Of a DNA stretch of 64,000 nt, positions 11,904 to 25,626 are shown one piece after another. Under the pieces are notes generated by a model. It was not told where the DNA came from. It made no database searches and saw only the letters and a program-made list of their open reading frames with translations. This stretch comes from Plasmodium malariae. Lineage: Eukaryota; Apicomplexa; Aconoidasida; Haemosporida; Plasmodiidae. The DNA lies in the NCBI RefSeq assembly GCF_900090045.1, contig NW_021638293.1:62001-126000 (forward strand), in the 5' to 3' direction. A program made the position numbers and the translations under genes. Each line of letters starts with the position of its first letter. Position 1 is the first letter of the stretch.

Positions 11904-14473
11904 GATATAGAATTTTAATGCTGTAACTTAATTAGGAAATAATAAATTTACAATAGTATACTATTATTTTAATAATAAAAAATTATTCATTATTTATTTA
12001 ATATGATTTTCTATTATCCTTTATTGCTTCTTAAAATCATAAAATAAAAAAGGTATATATAATATCTTTAACAGTAGACACAAAGAAAAGTAAGATTAAG
12101 AATATATAATAGAATTCCTATGTTTATATAACGTTTAAAAAACTAATTTTTATTAAAAAAAAATAATAATAATTCATATATAAATATTTAAAATATATAA
12201 TATATTTATTTAATATGGTAGGGTAATTAAATAATTTTTTATTATTCCGTTATGAATAAATTAAAATAAGAATAAAAGTTTGCTGATTATATCCGAATAC
12301 ATAGTTTAAGTAGAATATAGAATGTAGGGAATATAGGTAATAAATTTTCCCTGTATTGAGATAATAACTAATTTTAGCAATATTTTTATAATAATAATTC
12401 TAATTTAATGAACGTTCTGTTTTTGAAAAGTTGAAATTAATGTTTTTGTAATATTAATTATCATAATAATCTAATAAGAACAATGCTAAATGAAGCATAA
12501 ATCATATAATATTTTATATTATATTAATTACACCACTTTAATTTTTTAATGAGCAGTAATATATTTAAAAAAATCTAGTTTTCTGGATTATACAAAATCT
12601 ATAATGTAATATATATTTATAAGTTAAATAAATGATAATTTATTATTTTTTTTATAACAATCTTTGTAAAATACAATTTTAAATTACGTTTAATTCATAT
12701 TGCTTGTAAACGAATTGTTATTATATCCTTGCACTTAATTTATTATATATTCCTTTTTATTAATAAATAATTATATATTTTTTTAGAAGAAATATTAATG
12801 ATATTTAATAAAGTAAAAAAAAAGTATATATATTAATACTTATACTTACTATTATTGCGATATCCATGGTTCAATATTTTATTTTTTTCATGTGTTCATA
12901 AATAAAAACGCATATATTTTTTTGTTATTGCTTTATTATATTATGCAAACGAAAGTAATATATATAAAATAAAATTAAATAAAAAATACAAAAGTGTAAT
13001 AAAAAAATAATAAAAGTATTTGTCACCTTATATGCTATAACACCAATGAAATACTCAATATTAATAATTACATATATACAATTTATACTAAATCTAAAAA
13101 TTCCCTTATAAGATTTTACTAATCCTTATAAATAACCTTACTATTATCTCTCGAACTCTGAATTAAAACCTATATTTGTATTTATAAATTGTGTATAAAA
13201 AAAAATTCTTATTTTTTTAGTTTTATTTTATTTAACAAATTAGCAGTATAAATAAGAAAGCGTTGTTATTGGTCAATATATATAATATTAATTAATATAT
13301 ATTCTTATATTAATATTAAATAATTACTAATATATTTATATACACTTTAATATAGCATAAATATATAAATAAATTCATATATGTGAAGAAATTATTATAC
13401 GAAATATATATTTGCTTTGATTACTTTTTATGATAATTTAGATTTTTACAGATATATAATAAATTTTTAGAAATACAATTCTATCACAGGTAGACAAAAG
13501 TATTTGTACATATTATAAATTAATATATGATTAAATTTTACTAATTAATTAAATTATTGTATTGCATAAAAAATAAAAACAACATAATGCCTTTATTTAT
13601 GGATTTTCAATTTAATATACATTCAATTAATATCTGCAAAATTTTATTAACACTAGAATTAAGCACAATAATAAAATGACAATTTTTTTTAAAACTTTAT
13701 TTAATATGATATGGAATCACAGTTTTACTAGACAATTATAAATAATCGAAATTTATCAAGAATATTTTTTCATTATATATTTATTATTTCACGTTTATGT
13801 GGTTCAAATAATATTAATATATACTGTGAGAGAGAAATTTACAAGTTGTACTTTATATAAAATATTTTACATAAAATATATCATATAAAATAAATAATAA
13901 TTTTTTCTGTAAAATAAAAAAAAATATATATATACATATCAGTATCAATAAATACATATCATTCATTTCATAAAATATAAAAAAAGTAAAATTTGTACTA
14001 ACTAAAGATTATACCACTTTTTGTTAATAACCAGAACAATTGACAATTTTAGACGAGAATGGGTTATAAGATATATAGTAGCACTTATTATTTAAAATAT
14101 AGTTATCACAAGAATTCAATAAAAATATTTATATTTCGATAATACTTATTTATTTTAAAGCATATATATGTATTTTTCATGAAAATTAATATAAATACAC
14201 AAATATATATATTATGTCATATGTATTTATTATAAATTAATTAATTCACTAAGAACTATACTATAAAACAATTGTACATCTTAGTTCACAACAAAATTAA
14301 GAACATAATTTTTTACTATGGTGCATAAAATATTCTATGTGTACACACGAGTATTTATCATTTTATAAAGTTTAAAATTACATTTATTATGAATATACCA
14401 CTAAAAATATCACAGAAATTACATCGTATTTATAAGCGGCTTGCAGAAAACTATATAGTCAAAATTATTCATT
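11904..14473. other. intergenic between fam-l and fam-m
   Basis: It contains the upstream block of the fam-l gene (12303-12342) and then the 3' flank of the fam-m gene. Phrases near 13330-13420 and 14030-14130 recur behind other family members. No credible exon on either strand. Confidence 0.55.
12303..12342 (-). promoter_or_regulatory. shared fam-l/fam-m upstream block
   Basis: About 400-440 bp before the ATG at 11903. On the plus strand it contains TAGAATATAGAATGTAGGGA then ATATAGGTAA, nearly the same as the block before the fam-l gene at 33.0 kb. Regulatory role inferred from position. Confidence 0.55.
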
Positions 14474-15339
14474 TCACTCTGTCATATACTTAATTTTTTT
14501 ATATTTTTCATTATTTCTTAAGATTTTAGGAATTGATACTATAACTAAAACAGATAATATAATGATAACTATGTCAAATAGTATTAAAAAGAGTACTTTT
14601 TTGCCCCTCCAGCTGATTGTAGAAGATTATCCAAAGGTGATAACACTTCTTTCAAATAATCTAATCCTTTTAATATGGGTAATCCTATTCCAAACAAGAA
14701 AAAAAGAAAAAATATGAAAACTCCAAATCCGTAACTTCTAAATTTGATTTTTTTTAATTTTATATCTCTCATTCTCCTTTTTTTTTCAAGAAAAGAATCA
14801 TAATCTTTTTTCTTAATCCATTTCTTTTCAAAATGAAAATATTTTCCATCAAAAATTCCATTATTATAATCCACAAATTCTGTGTAGTATTGCGCCTTAT
14901 TTAATGGGCATCTATTAGATTGTTTCTTTTCTTTTGTGAACACATTTTCATTATTATATATTGCTTTTTTCTCGCACTCTCTGTTGTCTGCTATATCTTC
15001 CTTTAACGATACAATATTTAAATCCTTTTTCTTTTTATATTTTGCTAGTAATCGGTAATTTCTTATTTCTAATTTTCTAATAAGATTTAAATTATCTTCC
15101 AAAATATTGTTAAAGGAGCTCTAAAAAAATAAAAAAATGTTAATATTATATTTTTAATAGAATAAAAATATAATTTAAAAAAATATATATTATTATATTC
15201 AAAACCGAGAAAATATGTATAAGCGAAATGTACTATAATAATTCTATCGTACTATATCATTGTAAAAATGACATATCCATATTAAAAGCATAAACTTTGA
15301 AAACTTAATAAAAAAAAGTAACTTAATTCTTTGTTCCAT
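14474..15339 (-). pseudogene. fam-m family gene with one frameshift
   Basis: Exon 1 is 15339-15253 (MEQRIKLLFFIKFSKF to FYNDI, then GTACG). Exon 2 starts at 15120. Exon 2 has the PEXEL-like NYRLLAKYK and the fam-m signature (LNKAQYYTE, DYNNGIFDGKYFHFEKKWI, KKIKFRSYGFG), then a span (FIFFLFFLFGIGLPIL). The frame ends at 14584 after GGAKKYSF. Shifting by one base inside the six-T run at 14597-14602 (AAAAAA in the coding sense) restores VLFLILFDIVIIILSVLV and the family tail IPKILRNNEKYKKIKY, ending at 14474. A single missing A explains the break. fam-m proteins are exported P. malariae proteins of unknown function, with one span before and one after a variable loop. Confidence 0.8.
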
Positions 15340-17819
15340 GATTTAAATTTTTAATAATCTGATATGTTATATACAAAAAAAACTGTAAAGATAAAATATA
15401 CTTCTAGTGATAAAAAAAAGCTATATTTATTTTAAAATTTAATTTTTAATATTTTTTATTTTTTCATAATAATTTTATGTATTATATTTAACTATATTAT
15501 ATTTCATAACATTAACAGAGAAAGATAACATTATAAATACATTACATAATTTATATCTTAATCTTTTTTAAAGAAAAAACTAATTATTATTAAAATAAAG
15601 TAAATTGAAATCATTCATATATATTAAAAATATACATTTTAATATATTACACTATATATATTACATATTTTTTTAACCTTTATAAAAATAAAAAACAATA
15701 TATTACTTCATAATATTCAATTTATTACAGAATCTAGAATTCAGCGTATATATCCTATAGAATATAGATAATATATTGTCCTATATATAAAGTTGATAAT
15801 AACTAATTTTAATGAATTTACCTATTAATAATTATAATATTTAAAACATTTTTTTTTTTTTTAAATAATTATTATTTATAAATTATGTTAATTATATAAC
15901 ACTATAATAAGTGTTATTATAAATGAAAAAAGCAATATCTTGCACAAGTACTTTTATATTTTTTATATGATGTGCAATATTCCACCATATATTAAATATT
16001 TTTAAAACTTCATATATAAAATACTACATAATCTACAAGTACATATTTATTTTATATGTAAATAAAGCATAATCCTTTATTCTTGTGATATATATTTTGA
16101 ACGTTGTAATTTATAAGTATTATATATAATATTATTTTCAAATAAAATGTTTTTAAATTTATTTATTATATTTTATTTTTAAATAAATATAAATTATAAA
16201 AAGGAATGTAATAAAAAACGAATAGTATATAGTGCAGTTATTGTTAAAATATATAAAAATAAAAATAATTTTTATTGTATAATGTTTTTTTATAAATAGA
16301 TAAAGAATAAGAATGCTTATATTTGTTTATTAGTTTACCTTTTTATAGATATTTAAGTAATTTTTAAACAATATAATTAAATTAACATTTATGTAAGTGT
16401 TATAATAAAACAATCAATGTACGTGTTCACATGATTTTTGGAGAAGTTTACTAGTTCATAATATTAGTAATATTATACATACAATTTCTACTAAAACTAA
16501 AATTATACTAATAAATATGCACTATTCTCTATAAATAGGTTGTAACGTAAGTATAAATCGTGAGCCTAAATTTATGAATTATATATTAAACAAAAATTTT
16601 TTAATTAACAATATAAACTATATTAATTGTTTTTTTGCTTAAAATAATGTTAAAATTATTTTTAATATATTTATAGAAAACAATCATAAATAGTGAAAAT
16701 ACATAAATAAATACATATTGTTATAAGACTTCAGAAAAAATATATTTATTTTTATTATCCCTAAAGATTATTTAGTATTTTGAAGAAATATAAATACTTT
16801 TAGATGATGGTTATAACGAAAAAACAAAAATAACATTTTTGTATACTATCCATTAATATACCACTAGATTTAATTCATTAATTTAATATATCATTGACAT
16901 ATAAACGCAAGAACTATATATATCGTATTCATCTATAAATTTTTAATACCATATATATTTAACTAATAATAGAAAAATTGAATTAACTCCATAGTTTTGC
17001 ACAATAATAATATATCTAATAACTTTTTCTTAGTTATCTTTTTGTTAAAATTTAAAATTCTGAAGTTATTAAACATTTATTAATATCCTTTTATGAATAT
17101 ATTATTTTATTATATATATATATATATATACGTTCTTGTTTATACCATGAAAAAGAAGTTAAAAAAATTTTTACTATACACATATATTTTATAACCCATA
17201 ACTGATAAAACTAATTTTGTACAATAAATATTAATTCCACTATAAAGCAAAAATATAAATATATATATATATATATGTACGTATCGAACCAACATAATAT
17301 GCTAGGGTATTTATATTAAAATTAAAAAAAGACACATTCATTATTAATTTAAAACTAATAATACATTTTGTTTTTTATTAACTTAACAAACAATCTTTTT
17401 AGACTAACATATAACACAAAATAGAGAATAAAAGTTATTAGTTAAAATGTAAGTTATTTGAGTTCTATAAAATTATGCGAACTATTCTATCATTTATTCA
17501 TTTTATAGCCCAAATATATATTATTCATACACACCTACTTATGTGTAAAAATACATATATATGTAATACTAAATGTTTTTAATTAATACTAAATAACACA
17601 CTAAAATACAAAGTCTAAAATGTTAAAACGTTCAAATCCACGAAAAAATGAACACAAATTTTTATTATTGTTTATCAAAGTAACCTGGTATAAGCATGTA
17701 CATTTACAATACTCTAGGGATTATGTGTATTTTTAGCAAGTATAACACTAAAAATGTTATAGATATTATTTCATATTATACACTTCTTTATAAAAAGATA
17801 TTCATTACACATTGTTCAT
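15340..17819. other. intergenic, upstream of fam-m
   Basis: It holds the upstream block (15737-15790) and a region near 16660-17520 that resembles the 3' flanks of other family genes, leading into the fam-m relic at 17.8 kb. Short (TA)n runs lie near 17110 and 17260. No exon seen. Confidence 0.5.
15737..15790 (-). promoter_or_regulatory. shared fam-l/fam-m upstream block
   Basis: About 400-450 bp before the ATG at 15339. On the plus strand it contains CCTATAGAATATAGATAATA and then CCTATATATA. A weaker match to the other copies, but at the same position. Confidence 0.45.
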
Positions 17820-18135
17820 TTTACTGATACACTAACATAATTTTTTTATATTTTTCATTATTTCATAGGATCTTATAAAATTCCGTTATAATTATAACAG
17901 ACAATATAAAAGTAAGTTATATATTATTACATGAAAAGAGGGTACTAATATATGCTGCACCATTCATTTAGCATTGTGAAAAAATATTAGTATGCTATAT
18001 TCTGTACACAATATATTATCCAAAAACTTTTATTCTGATAATAAGGCTATATCTTTTCTCAACAACAACAAAAAAAAAAAATATAGCGAGTCAAAATCCG
18101 TAATTTATAAATTTTTTTCTTATAAAAAAATAGAA
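17820..18135 (-). pseudogene. truncated fam-m relic
   Basis: On the minus strand, 17835-17935 matches the fam-m C-terminal region at the DNA level: the span, IPKIL-like and NNEKYKKIK-like parts are recognisable but carry stops. The stretch 18060-18125 matches the fam-m segment just before the first span (compare 14690-14755). The middle loop and everything upstream of about 18135 are missing or unrecognisable. A plus-strand open frame here (17992-18195) is a shadow. This is an old decayed copy. Confidence 0.6.
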
Positions 18136-19902
18136 ATTCTTTATTCATATACAAATATACTGACTATTTATAGGAAAGTACACAAAAACCCATAAAATTT
18201 CAAACTGAAATATTATGAAGTTATTTGTAATTGAATTTTAAATATAAATATCCCCATGAAAATTTTAGATAAACATCTTCACATTTTATCCCATGTTTTT
18301 TACACAAAAAAAGTACATTACAATACTTATAAATTTATTATATTTATAACAAATATAAATAATATTATGAAATAAGAAAATATTTTAAAAGTGCGGTTTT
18401 AAATATTATACATGATTAATCATCTAAATGTATAAAGAAAATACTTTTTTATCCACTATTTCTTATATACTTATATGTAAGTATAAGCAAAATAAATAAA
18501 TGTCCCAATATTTGATTATTATAAATCTAATTAATATAAAAAATAGGAATATAATTATACATTATTGGTTCTTTATATAGCAGAATTAATATATACGTAA
18601 GAAATATATTTATATTGTTTAGAGTAACATAGTTGATTCATATTATATGAATAATCGTCTAAAATAATTTAATAACATTTTAAATTAATATTGTAAGAGA
18701 GATGTAAATAATGTTAGCTAATAATTTCTTTATTAATATTAAGAATAGTTCATTTTGTTTAATACATATTGTTCATATAATTGTTCTAAAATATATTTAT
18801 GTGAACCGTTTTTGTATGTTATAATTATTTTCTTATTGTATAATGAAAAATAGATAATAACCCGACATTAAAACATCATTTAAATGTCAGTTAATTATAT
18901 ATATATAATTCTTCATTATATTCATAACATATATAAATTTATTACTTTTAATTAATTTTTTTTTTTTTTTTTAATTACATTTTCTTATTTTAATCGTAAG
19001 AATTTAAAAAAAATTTCTATTTCAAATTTTTATTTTTAATATTATTTCATATATTTAATATTCTTGTATATTCAGTAATATTAAAGGTCATTAATATACC
19101 ATAAATTTAATTAAATTATGTTTTATATTGTTAAAAAAAATAAAACTTTAATTTAAATAATATAATATTTTAATTAAATTAACTCATTGAGATATAATAT
19201 TTTTTATTGTCAACATTTTATTAAGCATTTTTAATTAAAATATATAAGTTGTTAATAGTGTGTAATATTTATTTCAAATTAAATTTTATTAAATCATTAT
19301 TATCATAATATATTTTGTTGTTACAATTATTACGTATATATCAATTATTTTAAAAAAAAATTCATATAAAATGCTCTGGTAGACTCCTAATTTTTTTTTC
19401 ATTATTTTAATCAACATAAAATTTTAAAATTATATTTTTTTAAAGAATAATATGTATACTACATTCCATTTTTATTTATTTTTATTCATATTCATAGCTA
19501 AACTACGAAAGCAGGTTTATATTTAACGTAGAGAATATATAAATATAAACAAAATTTTCAAAATAAATTATTTACATATGCTTAGTTGCAATTATTATGT
19601 AATAATTGTTTATATATTTTTTAATGTTTTTTTTTAAATCTATTTTATCTATATTACTTAATAATATTATATTATAGAAAAATTAGTATAATATTTCTAT
19701 TTAATGCATTTTTTCCTTTTTTAACTTTAAACATATTTTTTAATTAATATTAATTTAAGAAAGCCATAAATTTTCATATTTTAAAGTAACAAAAAACCAT
19801 AAAGAAAAATTATTACTGTTATATTGAATGTTATCAAAAAACACATATTCCTGAAAATTCTATCATTACATAAGTTTTAATATTCTAAATACATTCAACA
19901 CG
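18136..19902. other. intergenic
   Basis: Very AT-rich, with a long T run near 18957-18972. It forms the 5' flank of the plus-strand exported-protein gene at 19.9 kb. No exon or convincing motif seen. Confidence 0.5.
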
Positions 19903-20749
19903 ATGAAACAAAAAAATAAATTCTTCTTCCTTACCCTTTTAATATGGATATTTAATTATTCCTATGAAGTAAGATAATTATTATATTCAATAATTTCTAT
20001 GCATTTTTTGTAATCCTACATATTTATTTTAAATTGAATATTTTAATAATACGAACGTACATGTATTTTTTTATATGTTATATATTTACCTTAATTTACA
20101 GCGAACTAACTTTGACAAATCATGCAATAAAAAAATCAGCTTTAATAATACATCAAAAATAAGACCAAACAGATTATTATATGGGGAATCAAATGCAGAT
20201 TCTCAAGAGGCCGTCTTTAATTTAAAAAAATATTTTAAAGATGATTTTGAGAACTCAAGTAATTCATTAATATTTAAGGATAATTCTGAAAATACCTATG
20301 ATTCATTATCATCTATTGATTACCTTAATGAAGTTAATGAAGAACTAAAGAAAAAACCAATTCAACGAAAAAAATATAAGTCAACAGAAAATAATATATC
20401 ACCATTAACAAGTCCACATTCAAACAGATTAGATTCACAATTTGAAATAGAACTACCAAAACAATTACATAATGAACATAAAAGGTCAAATATGTTTACT
20501 CGTAAATCTAAAGAAATTATTACTAGAAAAATGCTTAAAGATTTTACGCCATATATATTAAGCTCTGTCATTTTGATAATGTCCACTATATCTAAATCGA
20601 GTTCAGGTATATATATATCATATGTATTATTGTTATTATCAGTGTTATATTTAGTCTATAGAATATTTAATAATTTTAATAAGGGTTTTGATAATATATC
20701 AATTATACGTAAGAACTTGTTAAACACTCCTAAGCATAATTCTATATAA
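19903..20749 (+). CDS. putative Plasmodium exported protein, unknown function, two exons
   Basis: Exon 1 is 19903-19968 (MKQKNKFFFLTLLIWIFNYS, a hydrophobic leader), with a GTAAG donor. Exon 2 is 20102-20749, after a TTTACAG acceptor, in phase 0. The joined product is about 237 residues. RPNRLLYGES about 20 residues into exon 2 resembles a PEXEL core (R-x-L) but has Gly, not Glu/Gln/Asp, at position 5. A Ser/Asn/Asp/Lys-rich hydrophilic middle follows. Near the C-terminus two hydrophobic stretches lie close together (about YILSSVILIMSTI and YISYVLLLLSVLYLVY). It is the only two-exon family-type gene in the window on the plus strand, and has no lesion. It is not fam-l or fam-m. Leader plus PEXEL-like motif suggests export into the host cell. 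I do not recognise the family; the minus-strand open frame inside it is a shadow. Confidence 0.75.
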
Positions 20750-22718
20750 TAATTCTTAGAAATCTACAACATATGTCCATTTATTTAAATATATTTTAAA
20801 TCTTATATTATTAACAATATATACATGCCCCCAATACTTAATTAATACATGAATTATACAGAACTTTTAACTAAAAAACTTCTTTTAATATTGTTCTTGT
20901 TTCTAGAACTACAATATATAATTTATGTTTTTGATGTTTTTCTATGTAATTAGTTCTTTATAAATTTTATAAGATAATATAAATTTAAAATTTTTCTTTT
21001 TTTTTATTATTCTTTATATATATACGCAAGAATATACTCTGTATATCTATGATTTTGTTATTTTCCCAAAGTTTCCTTTGACTATTATTTTTAATGAGTT
21101 ATCATTTTATTACATATATATTTGCTTTATAGTGGTAAATAAATATACATGCAAATTTTTAAGCATATAACTTTATTAATTTTTAGATATTCCTTCGTAT
21201 ATTTGTTGCTTGAAAAAACCTATGTACATGTGTATAATGCGTTAATTCGTATAATATTTGCTGAGAAATGGAGCATAGTGTACTTGAAGTGTTTTAATTA
21301 AATATAAAAATTAATTTCATTATAATTTTTACTTAATAGTAATATTTTATACTTGTAAATTTTAATATTATTAGATAATACATTTTGATTGTATGGAAAA
21401 GAAATATAGTATAAAATTACTTCATTTATTTTATAAACAATAATATATTATTTCAAATTCACTTATTAACCATTTGGAAATGTCCCTATGTGTTATTGCT
21501 ATTTTTTCTCTTTTCTTTTATATTATAATAATTTTTCATTTTACATATTTTTTAAACCTGATTAACTATGTTCCATTCTTTAACTATTTTCCAAACAAAT
21601 ATACGATAATATTGTACAAAAAAATTAATTGTAAGATATATTAAATATATGCGTATCATATTTTTTTTACATATATATCAGTTTCCTTTCATTAAATTTC
21701 ATCCTCACAAGTGTATAAATATAGATTTATTATTAATAATACCAAAATTTTTATTTTTATTCTTTTTGTTAAAGCTTTATATATATATATTTATATACAA
21801 TTTGTACATACGCAAAAATGGTATATTTTTTTTTCATTCTATATATTTTCAATAAGATATTTACCTAAAATAATGTCGGATGTTCGCTTTATTAATCATA
21901 TTTCTATAAGTAGATCGTATTAACTTTAACTTTGTAAAATCGTATTACAAATAAAGAACTTCAATAATTTGCAAATAAAATATTTAATAAGTTGTAGCAA
22001 AAAAAAATTTAAGAATAAAAAAAGTAATAAGAAAAATTTTAAAACATATGAAAAAGTAATGATAACCTTGGCATAATTTATAAACAGAAATTTCTACATA
22101 CTTAATGAAAATATCTCAAACTATCACACGTAATTAGATGTTCTCAGACATACAATGCTCATTTAATACGAAATTACTACCTCTTATTTATTAGTTATAT
22201 CCTTGGTTTTATATAATTATTTATCCTTTCACAAAATTAAGGAATCACTGAAATTTTTTATTTCTTATAGAATTATATAATTTTATTCACAACCTGTACA
22301 AAATTATCAAAAATTAAACACATTTTCATATATATATATGTATTAATAGCACTAATGCATTTTATTTATTATTTATTCATTTTAAAGCACAAACACATAT
22401 TTTTTATAGAAATATATATGAATGAAAAAGTATATATATCAAATCAAATATATTTATTTACTTCTATATGATACTTTAAAATACAAATTGCAAATCACAA
22501 ATATATTCATTTTCACATGAAAATTAAGAAAATAGCTTTTTATTCCTGTGTATCAAAAAGAACAGCTATTCACACATTTTTTTATAATATTTAACTAATA
22601 GATATATTTATTAAGGGTACATCTCTATATATATTATATGTATTTCTTCATATTAATAACGTTTTTACAAAAAAATATATATTTCTAATTATTAATTTTA
22701 TACATTCAACAACTTGAT
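20750..22718. other. intergenic between convergent genes
   Basis: 3' flanks of the plus-strand exported-protein gene and the minus-strand fam-m pseudogene. Overlapping plus-strand frames near 21650-21920 are Phe/Ile/Tyr-rich low-complexity translations in two frames and lack splice or family support. Confidence 0.5.
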
Positions 22719-23577
22719 TTATTTATTTTGAGAATTTCGTAATATCTTAGGAAACACTATTATGAATATGGCTGCTAATACAATAGTAGGTATTACAAAT
22801 GACAGTACAAAAAAGTATTCTAATTCTGCGTTACTTAATACACCTTTAAATATTACTCTTATAAAATTCCAGAAACCCTTAAATGGCATAAATTTACTAC
22901 TTTTTATTGACAACTCAAGTGCACGTAATGTAGGTAACCCTATTCCTATAACGACAAGTATAACCTATATACTAACTCCAAAATCATAATTTAAAATTTT
23001 ATTTTTTTTAAATTCATATCTAGAATTCTCCTGTTTCTTTCAAAAAGATATCAAAATCCGTTTTTTAGATGCTTTTCTTTGCAAAATGGAAATTTTTTCC
23101 ATCAAACATTCCATTATTATGATTTACTAATTCTGTATAATATTGCACAGTATTTAATAATCTTTTGTCTTATAGTTTTTTTTTCCTTTGTTCCCTATTT
23201 CAATATTAAATATATCCCTTCCTTCGTATTTTATATCTTATAATATTCATTCGATTAAACATACAGCATTTGAGTATATAACCTGTTTACATTCTGCTAG
23301 TAGTCCACAATTTGTTTTATCTATTTTTTAATGAAAATTACCGTTATAGCACATGTATTTGATGAATGTACTCAAAAAAAAAACAAAATACATATTTGCT
23401 ATTTAATTAAATAAATATTTTAATGTTAAATAACAGTATTATTAAAAACGAAACATTAAAAATATAAATAATACAAAATAATCTTATATTATATTGTCAT
23501 ACCACATCATTATTGAATTGACAAGTGCATGTTAAAAGGATAAAAGTATAAATTTTTATAAAGATAAGTAACTTCAT
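22719..23577 (-). pseudogene. decayed fam-m gene
   Basis: Exon 1 survives at 23577-23503 (MKLLIFIKIYTFILLTCTC to FNNDV, then GTATG). Exon 2 begins near 23375 but soon hits a stop. Further on, fam-m features are readable across several frames and stops: an AECKQ-like PEXEL region, VQYYTELVNHNNGMFDGKNF with FHFAKK, then a frame-shifted core. The last 64 codons (22913-22719) are open and contain a C-terminal span and VFPKILRNSQNK. Multiple independent lesions make this an older pseudogene than its neighbours. Confidence 0.75.
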
Positions 23578-25626
23578 TTTTCGATATATTATATAGATCT
23601 ATAAAAAAATAATTTATTCATAAAGAGAAAATATTAATAATAATGTAAAACTGTTTTATGATAAATCACACTATAGTTATTTATTTAATTTCATTTTATT
23701 ATTATTTTTTATTTCTTTGTAAAAACTTAATAATATATGTATAACCATAATATACTTTACAATACCTACAGAGAAAAATAAATTTTAAAATGTATATATA
23801 TATACATAGATAAAATATTAATAATGTAAAAAAAAAAAAAACATAGAGTCATAGTAAAATTATTTTTTGTATATATACATATACATATTTATTACTTAAA
23901 ACCAAATATTTTAACAAATTGCGGTAATACACAATATTATCAAAAAATTAATAATATAGATGATTAATTTTTATGTTAAAATCCTGATTATCGGTATTTT
24001 CATTTTCCATACCCATAACCTTTTGCATATACTAATGATATATTCTACTGTTTTTAATAATATTTTTTACCAAAAATAAAAGTTGCATGAATTACTACAT
24101 TAAGTAAACGATACTTTATAAAGTGTACATAAACATTATTACTATAACATTTATGTATATTTTATTATAAATTTCATTAGAATATATGAAAAGTGAAAAT
24201 TACTAAATGAGTTCATTTAATAAATTTACTCACAAAATAGCCTCATGTAGGAATTATGCATTATACATATTTAATTAAAAATTTCAGGAGAAATATAGTA
24301 ACGCTTAAGTGCACCTTATTAAAATATAACTAATAAATAAGAACAATGTTAATTATTAATAAATTATATATAAAAAATAACTTTTTTATTTTATTTTTTT
24401 TTTAATTTAAAAAAATATCGTCATTAATTTTATTAATTCACAAATTTCTAATATAAATGTTTTACATTTTTATATATCTTTAATACATTATTAATGCTTC
24501 ACATAATAAATTTACAAGAATTAAATATAGCAAAGAAAAATAGACAAATAAATATACATTATTGTTTAATTGTGGAGAACATGTATTTATTTTCAGTAAA
24601 TGATAATTTTTATTTATATAAATGTATATCACATTTTTGGAGAACTATTATTATTAAAAAAAAAAGTATAAAAAAAGATAACAATTCCAATATACAATCC
24701 ATTAATGTAAAATTCATTTTAATTAAGTTTATCAATATATAATGAAGAAAATAAATTATAATTTATTTGTATAAAAATATTTGAATAAATATATTATTTA
24801 ATTAGATTATCCAAAATATAATTAATACCACCATAAAACACAATAATAATAAATTATACTCTTTTGACCCTTGTATTAATTGAAAACATTTATGATTCAC
24901 TATTTAGTAAATAATTACAAACATCTAACATTTAATAAATATGTTATTTAATTATAAATTTATATTTTTGCCTTTAAAAACGTGAAAAACCAACAAAATG
25001 TAATTTATTATTAATTTTAGTAAAAAATATATTACTCATAAGATATAAAACTTTACGGTATAAATGCTAGATTTTTAAGTAAAAAGTACATATATCTGTT
25101 CAACAAATTATCTTAACTTGTTTTCATTAAATATAAAACAAGACACATAAATTATTAATATAAAATCCATAACACAATTTTTGGTTGAATTAACAAATAA
25201 TCATATAAGGCTGCAATTATTTAAAAAATAATAAATTACCATTCACTATAATTCTGATGTAAATTAACAAAGAACTTGAAGTATATTTTAGAACTTTTCT
25301 ATTACATATTACTTTAACATACAAAGTATATTTTTTATAAGTATCTATTTATATACAAAAACAAATATATTAAGGCATAATATGTAAGTATATTGAATAA
25401 ATATATTAAAATACAAATTTAATAATCTTAAAACTTTTAAATTTTAAAAAAAGTAACAACTTTAATTTTATTGTTCCATATCAAGAAAGATAGTTATAAA
25501 TTATATTATTTATAAAAATTAAATAATTTTTCACGTGTTTATTAAACATAGTACTAGAGATCTTATATATATTACCTTATATTAAAAACTTCATTATACA
25601 AAGAAACACATTACAAATCATACTTT
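23578..25626. other. intergenic
   Basis: It holds a partial upstream-block match near 23949-23966 for the decayed fam-m gene, then the 3' flank of the fam-l gene at 25.6 kb. The plus-strand frame at 24494-24742 has no recognisable domain or splice context and I do not call it. Confidence 0.5.

Noticed and set aside
15310..15317. Apparent frameshift in the fam-m leader exon
   Set aside because: On recount the A run has eight bases, which keeps the leader exon in frame; the only break in that gene is at 14597-14602.
17992..18195. 67-residue plus-strand open frame
   Set aside because: Overlaps the fam-m relic on the other strand and is low-complexity.
20362..20586. 74-residue minus-strand open frame
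   Set aside because: Antisense shadow of the exported-protein exon 2.
21649..21923. Two overlapping plus-strand open frames
   Set aside because: Overlapping frames of the same AT-rich DNA; neither has gene context.
24494..24742. 82-residue plus-strand open frame
   Set aside because: Composition is that of random AT-rich translation, with no splice context, leader or family motif.
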